A stretch of DNA of 42,356 bases from assembly GCA_050303335.1 (NCBI GenBank), contig JBNLBN010000009.1, positions 1 through 42,356 of the forward strand, given 5' to 3'. The position numbers and the translations under genes were made by a program. Position 1 is the stretch's first letter, and the number at the start of each line of letters is the position of its first letter. Positions 7,840 through 15,844 of the stretch are shown here, one piece after another. A model generated the notes under the pieces. That model was not told where the DNA came from, ran no database searches, and worked only from the letters and a program-made list of their open reading frames with translations. The stretch is from Bilamarchaeum sp050303335. Its GTDB lineage: Archaea; Micrarchaeota; Micrarchaeia; Anstonellales; Bilamarchaeaceae.

Positions 7840-8706
7840 CTAGTTCTTCTTCAGGTATTCTGCAATATCCGCATCGGTTGCTGATACTTTCTTCCCGATT
7901 AAGTTCAGGTTCCTGCCGATGATTTTGAGCGCTTCGTTTACTGATGCTGAATAGTTGCCTGGAAAAGATTCTCCGAATTTCTCGTCCTTTACCGCATCGA
8001 AGCATGCCCTGAAGATCTTTGAGAGTTCGGCAATCACTTCTGTCCTCGGCTTCTGCCCGACCTGGTTGACTGTAAGATCAAGCTTGAAATACACACGCCC
8101 CAAACCCTCGATCTCGAATTTGACCGGAGCGAAGAATTTCTTTCCGCCTGTTCCGACAAACCCCCTCTCAACTACCGGCCTGACCACAAACGGATTGTCC
8201 TCCGATCCGTTTCCGCCCTTTACCTGGCTTGGAAGCTTGATTGTGGCTACTCCTCCTGATCCGCCTTCCGCCCTCCTTGTGGACGGCTTCAGTCCGCTTC
8301 CAGGCCCAGACGATGAGGCGAGATCCAGTTTGATCTTTGATGGCCTGTCCCTGCTGAAATAAGTGTAGATTACCGTCTTTTCGTTCTTGATGATCCATTT
8401 TTCGACTTCCTGCTCAGGATTCGGCTTTCCTGCTATCTCCTTGTTCAGGGCATCAAGCTCCTTTTTTTCCACATCAACAACAAGATATGCCGTCTTTCCG
8501 CCCTTCTGCTCAAGAGTCTGGATTCCGAGCCTCATACGCGTCACTTTCCCATTGGAAAGGGAATACTCATTCTGCATTATGGATGCTGCCTGGCTTGTGC
8601 TCAGGTACTGTTTTGTAATGGTTGCACCCTGGGCCTCAGATGCCATTAATGCACAAGAAAAAGATGCTGCGACTGCTGCCCCCCGAATTACCCTCCTGAA
8701 TGTCAT
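7840..8706 (-). CDS. Secreted or membrane-associated protein, paralogue of the next gene; function unknown
   Basis: 288 aa from the ATG at 8706. Residues 1-27 look like a signal peptide (basic start, then an Ala/Ser-rich hydrophobic core and ASEAQG). The TATA at 8728-8737 lies about 27 nt upstream of this ATG. A later ATG at 8646 would remove the signal and would align with the start of the paralogue, so secretion is uncertain. There is a Gly/Ser/Pro-rich low-complexity middle (about 135-180) and a C-terminal alpha/beta part (VYFKLDLTVNQV ... ELSKIFRACFDAVKD). The neighbouring gene 8759-9764 is a clear paralogue along its length. No known domain recognised. Confidence 0.7.
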   Translation of the reverse strand: MTFRRVIRGAAVAASFSCALMASEAQGATITKQYLSTSQAASIMQNEYSLSNGKVTRMRLGIQTLEQKGGKTAYLVVDVEKKELDALNKEIAGKPNPEQEVEKWIIKNEKTVIYTYFSRDRPSKIKLDLASSSGPGSGLKPSTRRAEGGSGGVATIKLPSQVKGGNGSEDNPFVVRPVVERGFVGTGGKKFFAPVKFEIEGLGRVYFKLDLTVNQVGQKPRTEVIAELSKIFRACFDAVKDEKFGESFPGNYSASVNEALKIIGRNLNLIGKKVSATDADIAEYLKKN

Positions 8707-8727
8707 AGTAAAATTTTGTGGGCAATG

Positions 8728-8737
8728 GTTTATAAAC
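8728..8737 (-). promoter_or_regulatory. TATA box upstream of 7840-8706
   Basis: GTTTATAAAC, with its centre about 27 nt from the ATG at 8706. This is the spacing of a leaderless archaeal promoter and supports the longer, signal-peptide form. Confidence 0.6.
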
Positions 8738-8758
8738 ACATTTGATCGCTATTAACCA

Positions 8759-9764
8759 TCAATGGCTTCGCAAATACTTGCCGACATCGGAAGTATCCTC
8801 ATAGTATGCCATGATCTTGGTCCTGATCTGGGAATTCACGGTTCCAGTAATCGACCTGGAGTAGACGCTGCTCGGGACCCCTTTTGCAGCCATCGTTTCC
8901 TTTAATACCCGGGAAAGGTCATTCAGGGTCTTGTCCAGATTCTTCTTTGATACTTCCTCAAGCCTGAAATTGACGTGGAAATAGTACGTGCCATGCTCCC
9001 CCATATCAAGCGTTATCGGAAGAACTACAGGAGCATCGGACATTTTATCCGACTGCAGGAGCCTGTCAAGTTCTGCGCTGGTCCTGTAGATGCCCCACCT
9101 GTGCCTTGATGTTCCTGCCCCTTCTACTATCTCCTTTGGAAGCCTTCTCTGCTTTGCAGGGGCAGCTGAGGATGGGCCCTTGACCACAGGCGCAACCACT
9201 GCTACGGTCCTTCTCTTAGGCTCGGGTTTCTGCTCCTCGACGGGCCTCTTCGGCTCTGGTTTTGCCTGAGGTGCAGGCTCTTTTTTCCACGGCTCCTCCG
9301 TCTCCTCGAAAGCGACCGTCCTGGATGGTTTGGTTTCCTTCCATGGCTTGACAGTCTCACCGGGTGAAGCCGACGCTGCAACGCGCACGGGTGTCGATTC
9401 CTTCCACGGATCGATGATCTCGTCGCTCTGGGGATTTGTTTTCATCGCCACAGTGAATTTTGATTTCCGCTCCTCTGCATAAGTCCGCACAATCTGCTCC
9501 TGCCTGTACCTGATGAAATCCCTGACGAATTCAGCCTTCCTTTCTTTTGGAAGGGAATCCACTATTCCTTTNNNNNNNNNNAATAAGATAGGCCGATCTT
9601 CCGGCCCTCTTTTCTTCCATAAGCGGGATTACTATCGTGATGGAATGGATCTTTCCTCCCCTCATTTCAACAGGCTGTTCGAGGAGTTTTTTTGCTGCAG
9701 AGTCTGAATAGAATTGCTTGGATACGGATATTTTTTTCGTGGATTCAAGTTGAGCTTGTGCCAT
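8759..9764 (-). CDS. Paralogue of 7840-8706, interrupted by an assembly gap
   Basis: Two ORF pieces on either side of the N gap belong to one gene. The upstream piece (9582-9764, 61 codons, MAQAQLEST... to AYLI) matches the N-terminal part of the neighbour: SKQFYSDSAAKKLLEQ against TKQYLSTSQAASIMQN, and AGRSAYLI against GGKTAYLV. The downstream piece (8759-9571) matches the remainder, ending in a similar helical C-terminus (DVGKYLRSH against DIAEYLKKN). Between them lies a Pro/Glu/Lys-rich linker with WKE repeats (about residues 95-180). By alignment to the paralogue, roughly 12-15 nt are missing rather than exactly 10, so the apparent frame break is a sequencing artefact. No signal peptide is seen. 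Function unknown. Confidence 0.7.
9572..9581. other. Assembly gap (10 N)
   Basis: Ten undefined bases. The round number suggests a scaffold placeholder. It falls inside one coding region and shifts its apparent frame. Confidence 0.95.
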
Positions 9765-9807
9765 GAAGGAATAGATTGGTCAAAGTTTAAAATAATTGTT
9801 GAAAATC

Positions 9808-9843
9808 AGAAGAAAAATAGAAAATAAAAAGAAAAAAAAGTCA
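9808..9843 (-). terminator. T-rich terminator after the S-layer gene
   Basis: On the minus strand, directly after the S-layer stop codon, there is a run dominated by T with several T4-T8 tracts. Oligo-T tracts of this kind terminate archaeal RNA polymerase without a hairpin. Confidence 0.6.
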
Positions 9844-12735
9844 TTAGACTTTCTGTACCTGGCTGACGAAGTCCTGTGCGGCTTCAAGGGTGTCTGCTGC
9901 GGTTTCACCTGCAACGACGATCTTTGAACCCTGTACGACTTCTCGGACAACCTTCTTCTCTACTGCCCAGTCAACTGCTGATCCCTGAAGGAGGTCTGCG
10001 GTTACTGTGTTGACAGCATCTCCACCGACTGAGACGAGTGTGTTCACACCGACTGCGTCTGTGTCGAGAACTACGAGGTTTCCGTAATCACCGGTGTATG
10101 GCATTGCTACTTCAACAGAAGGAGCGTTGTTCGGCATAATTACTGCTGAAACTCCGCTCATGTCTGCAGTACATGATACTGCACCACCTGCTGCGCTGCA
10201 TGCGCCTACATCTTCGGTAATCTCAAGTACTTTCACGGTTACTCCGCTAACGGTTGTTGATTCACCCTCACCGAGTGTTACAACTGTCGTTGAGTCGGAG
10301 GCGCCTGAGGTACTTGTCGGACCAAGCCACCACTGTGCTCTTGCCAAGGTGTGTGTCATCTCGAATTCAACCTTGTCGTCATCCATGGCGTCAAAGACTG
10401 AACCTCTTTCTGAGATGTAACCTTCCTCGACTGTCTCGAATCCTGAATTAACAGGACCTGAGATCGGGTCTGCACCATCGTATGCGTTTGCCGGAGCCTT
10501 TGCGGTTGCGTGTCCGTAGAGAATCTCTTCACTGTCCGATGTAAGTGTGTTTCCAGAACCATCGTCAGAATCGAAGTCGAATGTTGCATCTGCCGGTACT
10601 GTTGCACCCTGAAGACCGAAGACGAAGTAGTCTACGTATTCATTGGATGAACCAGTTCCTGCTTTTTCTGCAATTCCGAACATGAAGTCTGATGGTGTGT
10701 TCCAGTTACCCAAAGTGGTATCGAAACCAGCTGAGTCCAAAAGGTCACCGATAAGTCCGTCACCTGCACCGTCGATGTCTGCGACATCCTGAATAGCGAT
10801 TGCACCACCGTTTGGAGCTGCAAATGCGTCATCACCGTCGCCGATGTCGTCGTACCTTACAACCAATCCTGGACCTGCGTATTCTGCTACACCATAGTCA
10901 TCTGAGGATGGTGAGATCTTCATCAATACAGAACCTGCACCGAGAACCGTATCAACTACACCGTCATCGTCGGTATCACATTCTACGTCATTTACTGCTA
11001 CGTAGAACTGGTCGTCAGACAATGATCCTGCTCCTGCTCCGTCATCCCTGTCGATTTCGAAGACTGAACCGGAATCACCTGATGATACGTCTACGTATGG
11101 TGCGTAGATAATACATGCAGACTGTGCGTTACCCGGGTTGTACTGTGGACCCTTTGATTCTGAGATGTCTTTGTCCTGTGTCTTGATCTCAAACTTCAAT
11201 GAGTGCCTGTCCTCGGATGTGATGTCCAATCCCTTGTATGAGAGTCTCCATGAGTCTGGGTTCTGTACGATTGGTACATAGTCGCCAGCTTCAAGGGTGT
11301 CTTCACCGCTGGATGAGATGTCTTCGATGTCCTCAGCATATACAACAAGTGTCCTCAAAGCATCTGGTGCTTCTGGGTCACCTTCATTGGCTGCTGCGGT
11401 TTCTGCATCAAGGTTCTTCCATCCAAGTGCGCATGTGTAGTCTGGGTTCGTGTCCTCATCTGAGTCAAGGTCCTGGCCGTCTTCACATTCAATCTCGTGT
11501 GAGAAGATTGCGACATCAGCCCACTTTGCACCGAAGGTATAACCCGGAGCAACCTTGTACACGTGGAACCTGTACATGTTTCCGTTGATGTTGAACTCCT
11601 GTGTTTCGCCTGGGTTAACTTTCTCTTTTTCCAAGATGTTATCATTTGCATCAAGGATAGAAAGGATTGCCGAGGTTGTGTCACCGTGAGCTTCAAGGTC
11701 ATCCAACTGGAACTTGAGGTCATCCACCTGAAGGAATTCTCCCTGGTTCAGGATACCGCCGATTGACTCTTTTGCAAGTTTAACAGAACCACCGTTTACA
11801 AGTGTGTTCTCATCCAAAAGACCATCGTTTGCTGCATCTGTTCCCAATGATGGTGCGTTCATTTCTGAAATGATCCACTCTTCACCCAAGAACATTACCT
11901 TTACTCTGTGGGTTTCGGATGCATCATCAATGTCACCATCTGCAGTCTTGCAGTATGTGTAGTCGTTGTCGTTGGAGTCAGTACAAACCGGAATACCGAT
12001 TTCATCTCCTCCTGGACCATCGAACTTCAATGCGTATGCCAAGAATTCAAGGTCACCAACGATGTCATCTGGGTCGCTGTCGAACCTGTTTGATCCCTGG
12101 AGCCACATTGACTGCATTTCTACATATGTGTTTCCTGCATCTGCATCAGTTACAGTCACATCCTGGAATGTTGAAAACTGACCGCCGTCGATCTTGTACA
12201 AGAAACTGTTTGACAAACCAATGTCACCACCATTTCCGTCGGTGAACGGGTTTGCGTTGTCTGATGTATCAGATCCGCCGATTTCGTATTCAGCATCAGA
12301 ATCGCCTGCAATGTTGTCGATCCTGTCTTCCAATTCCCTGTTCAGGTAATCACCGATAAGGTTATCACCCTGCCAGGTTCCTGCTGCAACTGAGCCAGGT
12401 ACGGTAATTTCCAACCTTGCTTTTTCGTTGCTGATTGAACAGGTTCCTGCTGTTTCCTCTGAACCTTCTCCTGCAACACAGTCTGCGGTTCCGCTGACTT
12501 CTGCTGTAAGAGTCTGGCTCTTGTATGCTTCGCTTGCGATTTTACCTGCAATCAAAGCTCCTGCTACACCATCGCTTGGTGCGGAATTGCTTCCAATTAC
12601 GACCTTTGCGACCGGTGCTCCATTGTCGTCAACCAACGTTGTTGATCCGAACAAAAGTCCGGCGAACGCGGCTGAGCTTGCAAGCATTGTTGCTCCTGCA
12701 ACAATTGCTCCCATTTTCTTTAGGTTTACTTTCAT
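9844..12735 (-). CDS. S-layer protein
   Basis: 963 aa, acidic (rich in Asp, Gly, Ala, Ser, Thr), as for exported archaeal surface proteins. The signal peptide is MKVNLKKMGAIVAGATMLASSAAFA. It is followed by the S-layer N-terminal pattern (APVAKVVIGSNSAPSDGVAGALIAGKIA), in which a flavodoxin-like VxxGSNxAxSD segment is typical of methanococcal-type S-layers. The C-terminus (VVREVVQGSKIVVAGETAADTL...) matches the usual S-layer C-terminal domain. The gene uses a distinctly uniform codon set, consistent with high expression. It has a GGTGA ribosome site and a leader of about 130 nt with strong hairpins, plus a T-rich terminator. It probably forms the cell envelope lattice. No C-terminal TM anchor is visible. 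Confidence 0.92.
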   Translation of the reverse strand: MKVNLKKMGAIVAGATMLASSAAFAGLLFGSTTLVDDNGAPVAKVVIGSNSAPSDGVAGALIAGKIASEAYKSQTLTAEVSGTADCVAGEGSEETAGTCSISNEKARLEITVPGSVAAGTWQGDNLIGDYLNRELEDRIDNIAGDSDAEYEIGGSDTSDNANPFTDGNGGDIGLSNSFLYKIDGGQFSTFQDVTVTDADAGNTYVEMQSMWLQGSNRFDSDPDDIVGDLEFLAYALKFDGPGGDEIGIPVCTDSNDNDYTYCKTADGDIDDASETHRVKVMFLGEEWIISEMNAPSLGTDAANDGLLDENTLVNGGSVKLAKESIGGILNQGEFLQVDDLKFQLDDLEAHGDTTSAILSILDANDNILEKEKVNPGETQEFNINGNMYRFHVYKVAPGYTFGAKWADVAIFSHEIECEDGQDLDSDEDTNPDYTCALGWKNLDAETAAANEGDPEAPDALRTLVVYAEDIEDISSSGEDTLEAGDYVPIVQNPDSWRLSYKGLDITSEDRHSLKFEIKTQDKDISESKGPQYNPGNAQSACIIYAPYVDVSSGDSGSVFEIDRDDGAGAGSLSDDQFYVAVNDVECDTDDDGVVDTVLGAGSVLMKISPSSDDYGVAEYAGPGLVVRYDDIGDGDDAFAAPNGGAIAIQDVADIDGAGDGLIGDLLDSAGFDTTLGNWNTPSDFMFGIAEKAGTGSSNEYVDYFVFGLQGATVPADATFDFDSDDGSGNTLTSDSEEILYGHATAKAPANAYDGADPISGPVNSGFETVEEGYISERGSVFDAMDDDKVEFEMTHTLARAQWWLGPTSTSGASDSTTVVTLGEGESTTVSGVTVKVLEITEDVGACSAAGGAVSCTADMSGVSAVIMPNNAPSVEVAMPYTGDYGNLVVLDTDAVGVNTLVSVGGDAVNTVTADLLQGSAVDWAVEKKVVREVVQGSKIVVAGETAADTLEAAQDFVSQVQKV

Positions 12736-12870
12736 TTGTTCACCTCAGTTTCACCGCCAGATGGGCCGTTGAAACAATGTTAACGGCGGTGAAATTTTTT
12801 AGGCCCATATACCTCGACGGAGAGTTTCCCCTTCGAGGAGTAGAGAGAGTACTTTCTCTACCATTAAGAG
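12736..12870 (-). promoter_or_regulatory. Structured 5' leader of the S-layer mRNA
   Basis: From the TATA at 12888-12897 the transcript should start near 12866, giving a leader of about 130 nt, whereas most genes here look leaderless. It can form three hairpins. A perfect 10-bp stem pairs 12785-12794 with 12749-12758, and an overlapping 6-bp stem pairs 12782-12787 with 12765-12770, sharing three bases. A CCTCGA/TCGAGG stem lies around 12810-12838 and a GTAGAGA/TCTCTAC-type stem around 12838-12862. The ribosome site (GGTGA) lies just outside the first stem. A role in mRNA stability or translation control is inferred. Confidence 0.6.
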
Positions 12871-12887
12871 ACATCCTCCGAGGAAAT

Positions 12888-12897
12888 ATTTATAAAT
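12888..12897 (-). promoter_or_regulatory. TATA box of the S-layer gene
   Basis: ATTTATAAAT, about 155 nt upstream of the S-layer start codon; the nearest good TATA element on this strand. Confidence 0.65.
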
Positions 12898-12912
12898 CTA
12901 TTTCAGTAACCT

Positions 12913-12938
12913 AAACTACAGTTTATAAACTATAGTTT
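12913..12938. repeat. 26-bp near-perfect palindrome upstream of the S-layer promoter
   Basis: AAACTACAG and CTATAGTTT flank a central TTTATAAA; the arms are complementary except at one position. It lies 15-40 nt upstream of the S-layer TATA box and about 40 nt past the RNase Z stop. It could be an operator for a dimeric regulator of the S-layer gene, a second TATA element, or a terminator for RNase Z. Confidence 0.5.
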
Positions 12939-12979
12939 TGGCTAAGACAATAAACGTAAAAGACATTCGTCTTTCATCG

Positions 12980-13828
12980 TTAAACGTCGACAACCATCCC
13001 ATCTTCCGCAACGACGGTATTCTTGAAAATCTTCGTCGATTCGGAAAGAAGGATACTCGGATCACTATATCTCGGGCTTATATGTGTCAGGATCAGTTTT
13101 TTAACGCTTGCTTTCTTTGCGACCGTGGCAGCATCGAGAGCAGTAGAGTGCATCCTCTCCTGCGCCTCCTTTTCCATGTCGGTTGCGAATGTCGCCTCGT
13201 GGATCAATATGTCAGCGCCTTCTATTGCATCGGCAATGGAGCTGTCACGCAGGTCCCCGGTATAGACGATCTTCCGCCCGGGCTTGGTGTATGAAACATC
13301 CTCCAGCTTCACTGTCCCCCTTCCGGTCTCCAGCTTACCGCGCTTCTGGATCTCGCTGAAACCCTTTCCGGATATTCCGAGGGCTTTGGCCTTCAATTCA
13401 TGGAATTTTATCCTGGGATCCTCTTCAAATATATATAAGTAAGAGCTTGTGGTGTGCCTGACAGGATGGGCGGTTATCCTGAATCCGGGCTTCTCGAAGA
13501 CAGTGCCTTTTCGGACGGCCTTGTATTCGACAAAATCATAGTCCCTCAATTCAATCTGCCTGGGCCCGACGATCGAGAGGTGCCTCTTGTTCGTGAGTTT
13601 GAGGGTCTCAAGAAATCCGAACAGCCCCAGGTAATGGTCGAGATGCGGATGGGTTATGAATATGCCGTCGACACTGCCGTACCCGACCTTGTACCTCATC
13701 ATCTGCCGCTGGGTCCCCTCTCCGCAATCGAAGAGGAACAGGTACCTGTCGAATTTAAGGGATATTGCAGGCATGCCCCGCTCCACTGTGGGTATCCCGC
13801 CTGATGTTCCAAGGAATGTGAGTTTCAT
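12980..13828 (-). CDS. rnz: Ribonuclease Z (tRNA 3' endonuclease)
   Basis: 282 aa, normal short-form length. It has metallo-beta-lactamase motifs in order: FLGTSGGIPT, FDCGEGTQRQ, the zinc motif THPHLDH, HPVRHTTSSYLY, YTGDLR, HEATF, HSTA and LTHISPRY. RNase Z cuts tRNA precursors after the discriminator base so that CCA can be added. Both tRNA genes in the window lack an encoded CCA, in agreement. A TATA-like element (TTAATTAATAAAAG, minus strand, about 13842-13857) lies about 20-25 nt ahead of the ATG, so it is probably leaderless and divergent from the NTPase gene. Confidence 0.95.
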   Translation of the reverse strand: MKLTFLGTSGGIPTVERGMPAISLKFDRYLFLFDCGEGTQRQMMRYKVGYGSVDGIFITHPHLDHYLGLFGFLETLKLTNKRHLSIVGPRQIELRDYDFVEYKAVRKGTVFEKPGFRITAHPVRHTTSSYLYIFEEDPRIKFHELKAKALGISGKGFSEIQKRGKLETGRGTVKLEDVSYTKPGRKIVYTGDLRDSSIADAIEGADILIHEATFATDMEKEAQERMHSTALDAATVAKKASVKKLILTHISPRYSDPSILLSESTKIFKNTVVAEDGMVVDV

Positions 13829-13880
13829 TGCTCTAGTATTTGCACTTTTATTAATTAAGGGATTGGGAGAATTCAGAAAA

Positions 13881-13890
13881 GTTTATAAGG
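13881..13890 (+). promoter_or_regulatory. TATA box of the THEP1-like NTPase gene
   Basis: GTTTATAAGG, centred about 26 nt before the ATG at 13911; it fixes the start codon and predicts a leaderless transcript. Confidence 0.65.
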
Positions 13891-13910
13891 GTTATTATCG
13901 GGAACTCTCT

Positions 13911-14633
13911 ATGCCGCAGAATTATTTTCTAACAGGACTCCCGAAAGCCGGGAAAACCACAGTATTATGGAAGCTCGTAAAGGAATTGAAAAAGGACGGG
14001 ATAAAGGTTGGGGGATTCGTCTCGCCCGAGGAAACGCACCATGGGACAAGGAATGCATTCCATGTCGTTGATATCGATTCTGGAAAGGAGGGTATGCTTG
14101 CTGATGTCAAGGGTGACGGCCCGAAAGTCGGGAAATATCACGTGGACCTGAGATCATTCGAGTCTGTTGTCCTTCCTGCAATGAACAGCTGCAAGAAATA
14201 CGACGTATTTTTCATTGACGAGATAGGGTCCATGGAAATGAAGAGCAAGAAGTTCGCAGAAGCACTTGATTCCGTTCTCGAATCCCATGTACCGCTTATT
14301 GCATCCTTGAACAGCAAGTACGAAGGAAAGTTCGCAGCCCTCGGCGAAGTGGTAGAAGTGAAGCCGAGGACCAGGGAGATCGTGCACAAGAAGCTGCTCA
14401 AGGCGGGCAAATCATTGAAGGTAGATAAAATGCCAGAAAGGAAGAAAAAAGTTTCGAAGAAGAAGGTCAGGAAATCGCTTAAGAAGAAGCCGACCAAGAG
14501 ACCACCGACTATGCCAAAGGAAGAGAAAAGGGAAGAACCGATGCCGGAAAAGATGGAAGAGAAGCCGGTGAAGATGGAGAAACCGAAGAAAAAAGGATTC
14601 TTCGGAAAGATCAAGGACCTTTTTGGCCTATAG
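13911..14633 (+). CDS. THEP1-like nucleoside-triphosphatase with lysine/proline-rich tail
   Basis: 240 aa. The Walker A motif (GLPKAGKTT) lies at residues 8-16. Next come GGFVSPE and the Walker B region FFIDEIGSMEMKS, the pattern of the THEP1 (NTPase_1) family, which hydrolyses NTPs or may act on nucleotides in RNA metabolism. The domain ends near residue 165. A tail of about 75 residues, rich in Lys, Pro, Glu and Met, follows and finishes with an amphipathic GFFGKIKDLFGL helix that may touch membrane. The family normally lacks this tail, so it is a lineage addition. Start chosen by the TATA spacing; longer in-frame starts overlap RNase Z. Confidence 0.88.
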   Translation: MPQNYFLTGLPKAGKTTVLWKLVKELKKDGIKVGGFVSPEETHHGTRNAFHVVDIDSGKEGMLADVKGDGPKVGKYHVDLRSFESVVLPAMNSCKKYDVFFIDEIGSMEMKSKKFAEALDSVLESHVPLIASLNSKYEGKFAALGEVVEVKPRTREIVHKKLLKAGKSLKVDKMPERKKKVSKKKVRKSLKKKPTKRPPTMPKEEKREEPMPEKMEEKPVKMEKPKKKGFFGKIKDLFGL

Positions 14634-14663
14634 CTTTTTATTTTTAATATTTATTTTTATTCC

Positions 14664-15794
14664 ATGACAAATGGGACTAATGTTACTGATTCTCTTGTAC
14701 TCGAAGAATTGCCAGGGCTTGAAGCGCTGGAACCTTACCTCGGACATGAACTTGTTTCGCAGATACAGAATGCCGATTCGCTCGTTATATCCATAGGATT
14801 CATAATTATTTCAGTCATTATTGCAACGCTTGTCCTGGTATTCCTGAAGATCTCGGCAAAATTCGTAGCGAGGAGGACCAAGACCGAGCTGGACGACAAG
14901 CTCATAGAAGCAATGGAGCAGCCCATTTTCAGGCTGATAATCATAGCCGGATTCTATTTCGCAGTTGCGAACCTTGGCATCCAGGGAGCAACGATCGAGT
15001 TCGTCCTGCGATTAGTTATCACCCTGGGATACCTGACAGTCATAAGATACATCCTCAATTCCATCGAGATATTCGTGAAGTACGGGGTCAAGACTCTTGC
15101 CGAAAAGACTGAGAGCCATTTCGATGATGAGATCGTGCCCATATTCCACAAGGCCGCAATAGCTGTCGTCTGGGCATTCGGACTTATAATGATCCTTGGG
15201 ATTTGGGGGGTGAACGTGACTCCGTTTATTGCAGGTCTTGGAATTGCAGGCCTTGCAATATCATTTGCAATGCAGTCGACACTGTCCAACATAATTTCCG
15301 GCATCTCGATAATCATGGACAAGACATACAAGGTGGGGGACAAGATCCAGATAGACAGCGGAGAGATAGGGGTCATACACGAGATCACGCTTAGGAGCAC
15401 CCGCCTCCGGACCTACAACAACGAGATAATAATCATACCCAACAACAACATGGCAGGAGCCAAGATTAAGAATTTTACGCAGCCAGATCACAAGATAAGG
15501 GTCGTGGTCCCTTTCACTGTTGAATACGGTAACAGCCCTGATAAGGTAACGAAGATAATCAAGGAAGCTATCGAGAAGAACATCAAGGACGTACTTCAGG
15601 ATCCTCCTGTAAAGGTAGTATTCCTTGAGATGGCCGATTTCTCGCTCAACTTCGAGGCATGGTTCTGGGTAGAAGACTACACCACCGCCTTCGACAAGAA
15701 GCTCGAGGGGAATGACTTGATATACAACACGCTTGGGAAAAACAAGATAGGGATACCGTTCCCGACCAGAACCATTTATACAAAGAAAGGATAA
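14664..15794 (+). CDS. MscS-family mechanosensitive ion channel (long form)
   Basis: 376 aa. It has an N-terminal Asn-rich extracellular segment, about five TM segments, and the pore helix GLGIAGLAISFAMQSTLSNIISGISII. The beta domain follows (KTYKVGDKIQI, IIIPNNNMAGAKIKNF) with the alpha/beta C-terminal domain after it. It would act as an osmotic release valve. An A/T-rich promoter lies just upstream of the ATG (14640-14662). It is unlike the 308-aa MscS at 1818 in length and sequence, so the two are not a recent duplication. Confidence 0.93.
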   Translation: MTNGTNVTDSLVLEELPGLEALEPYLGHELVSQIQNADSLVISIGFIIISVIIATLVLVFLKISAKFVARRTKTELDDKLIEAMEQPIFRLIIIAGFYFAVANLGIQGATIEFVLRLVITLGYLTVIRYILNSIEIFVKYGVKTLAEKTESHFDDEIVPIFHKAAIAVVWAFGLIMILGIWGVNVTPFIAGLGIAGLAISFAMQSTLSNIISGISIIMDKTYKVGDKIQIDSGEIGVIHEITLRSTRLRTYNNEIIIIPNNNMAGAKIKNFTQPDHKIRVVVPFTVEYGNSPDKVTKIIKEAIEKNIKDVLQDPPVKVVFLEMADFSLNFEAWFWVEDYTTAFDKKLEGNDLIYNTLGKNKIGIPFPTRTIYTKKG

Positions 15795-15844
15795 CAATAT
15801 AATAAGTTGGCTGGATAATAAGTTACATACCTTCAGTGATATTC

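Noticed and set aside
12938..13294. Plus-strand open frame opposite the end of RNase Z.
   Set aside because: It overlaps the secure RNase Z coding sequence and has no recognisable features.
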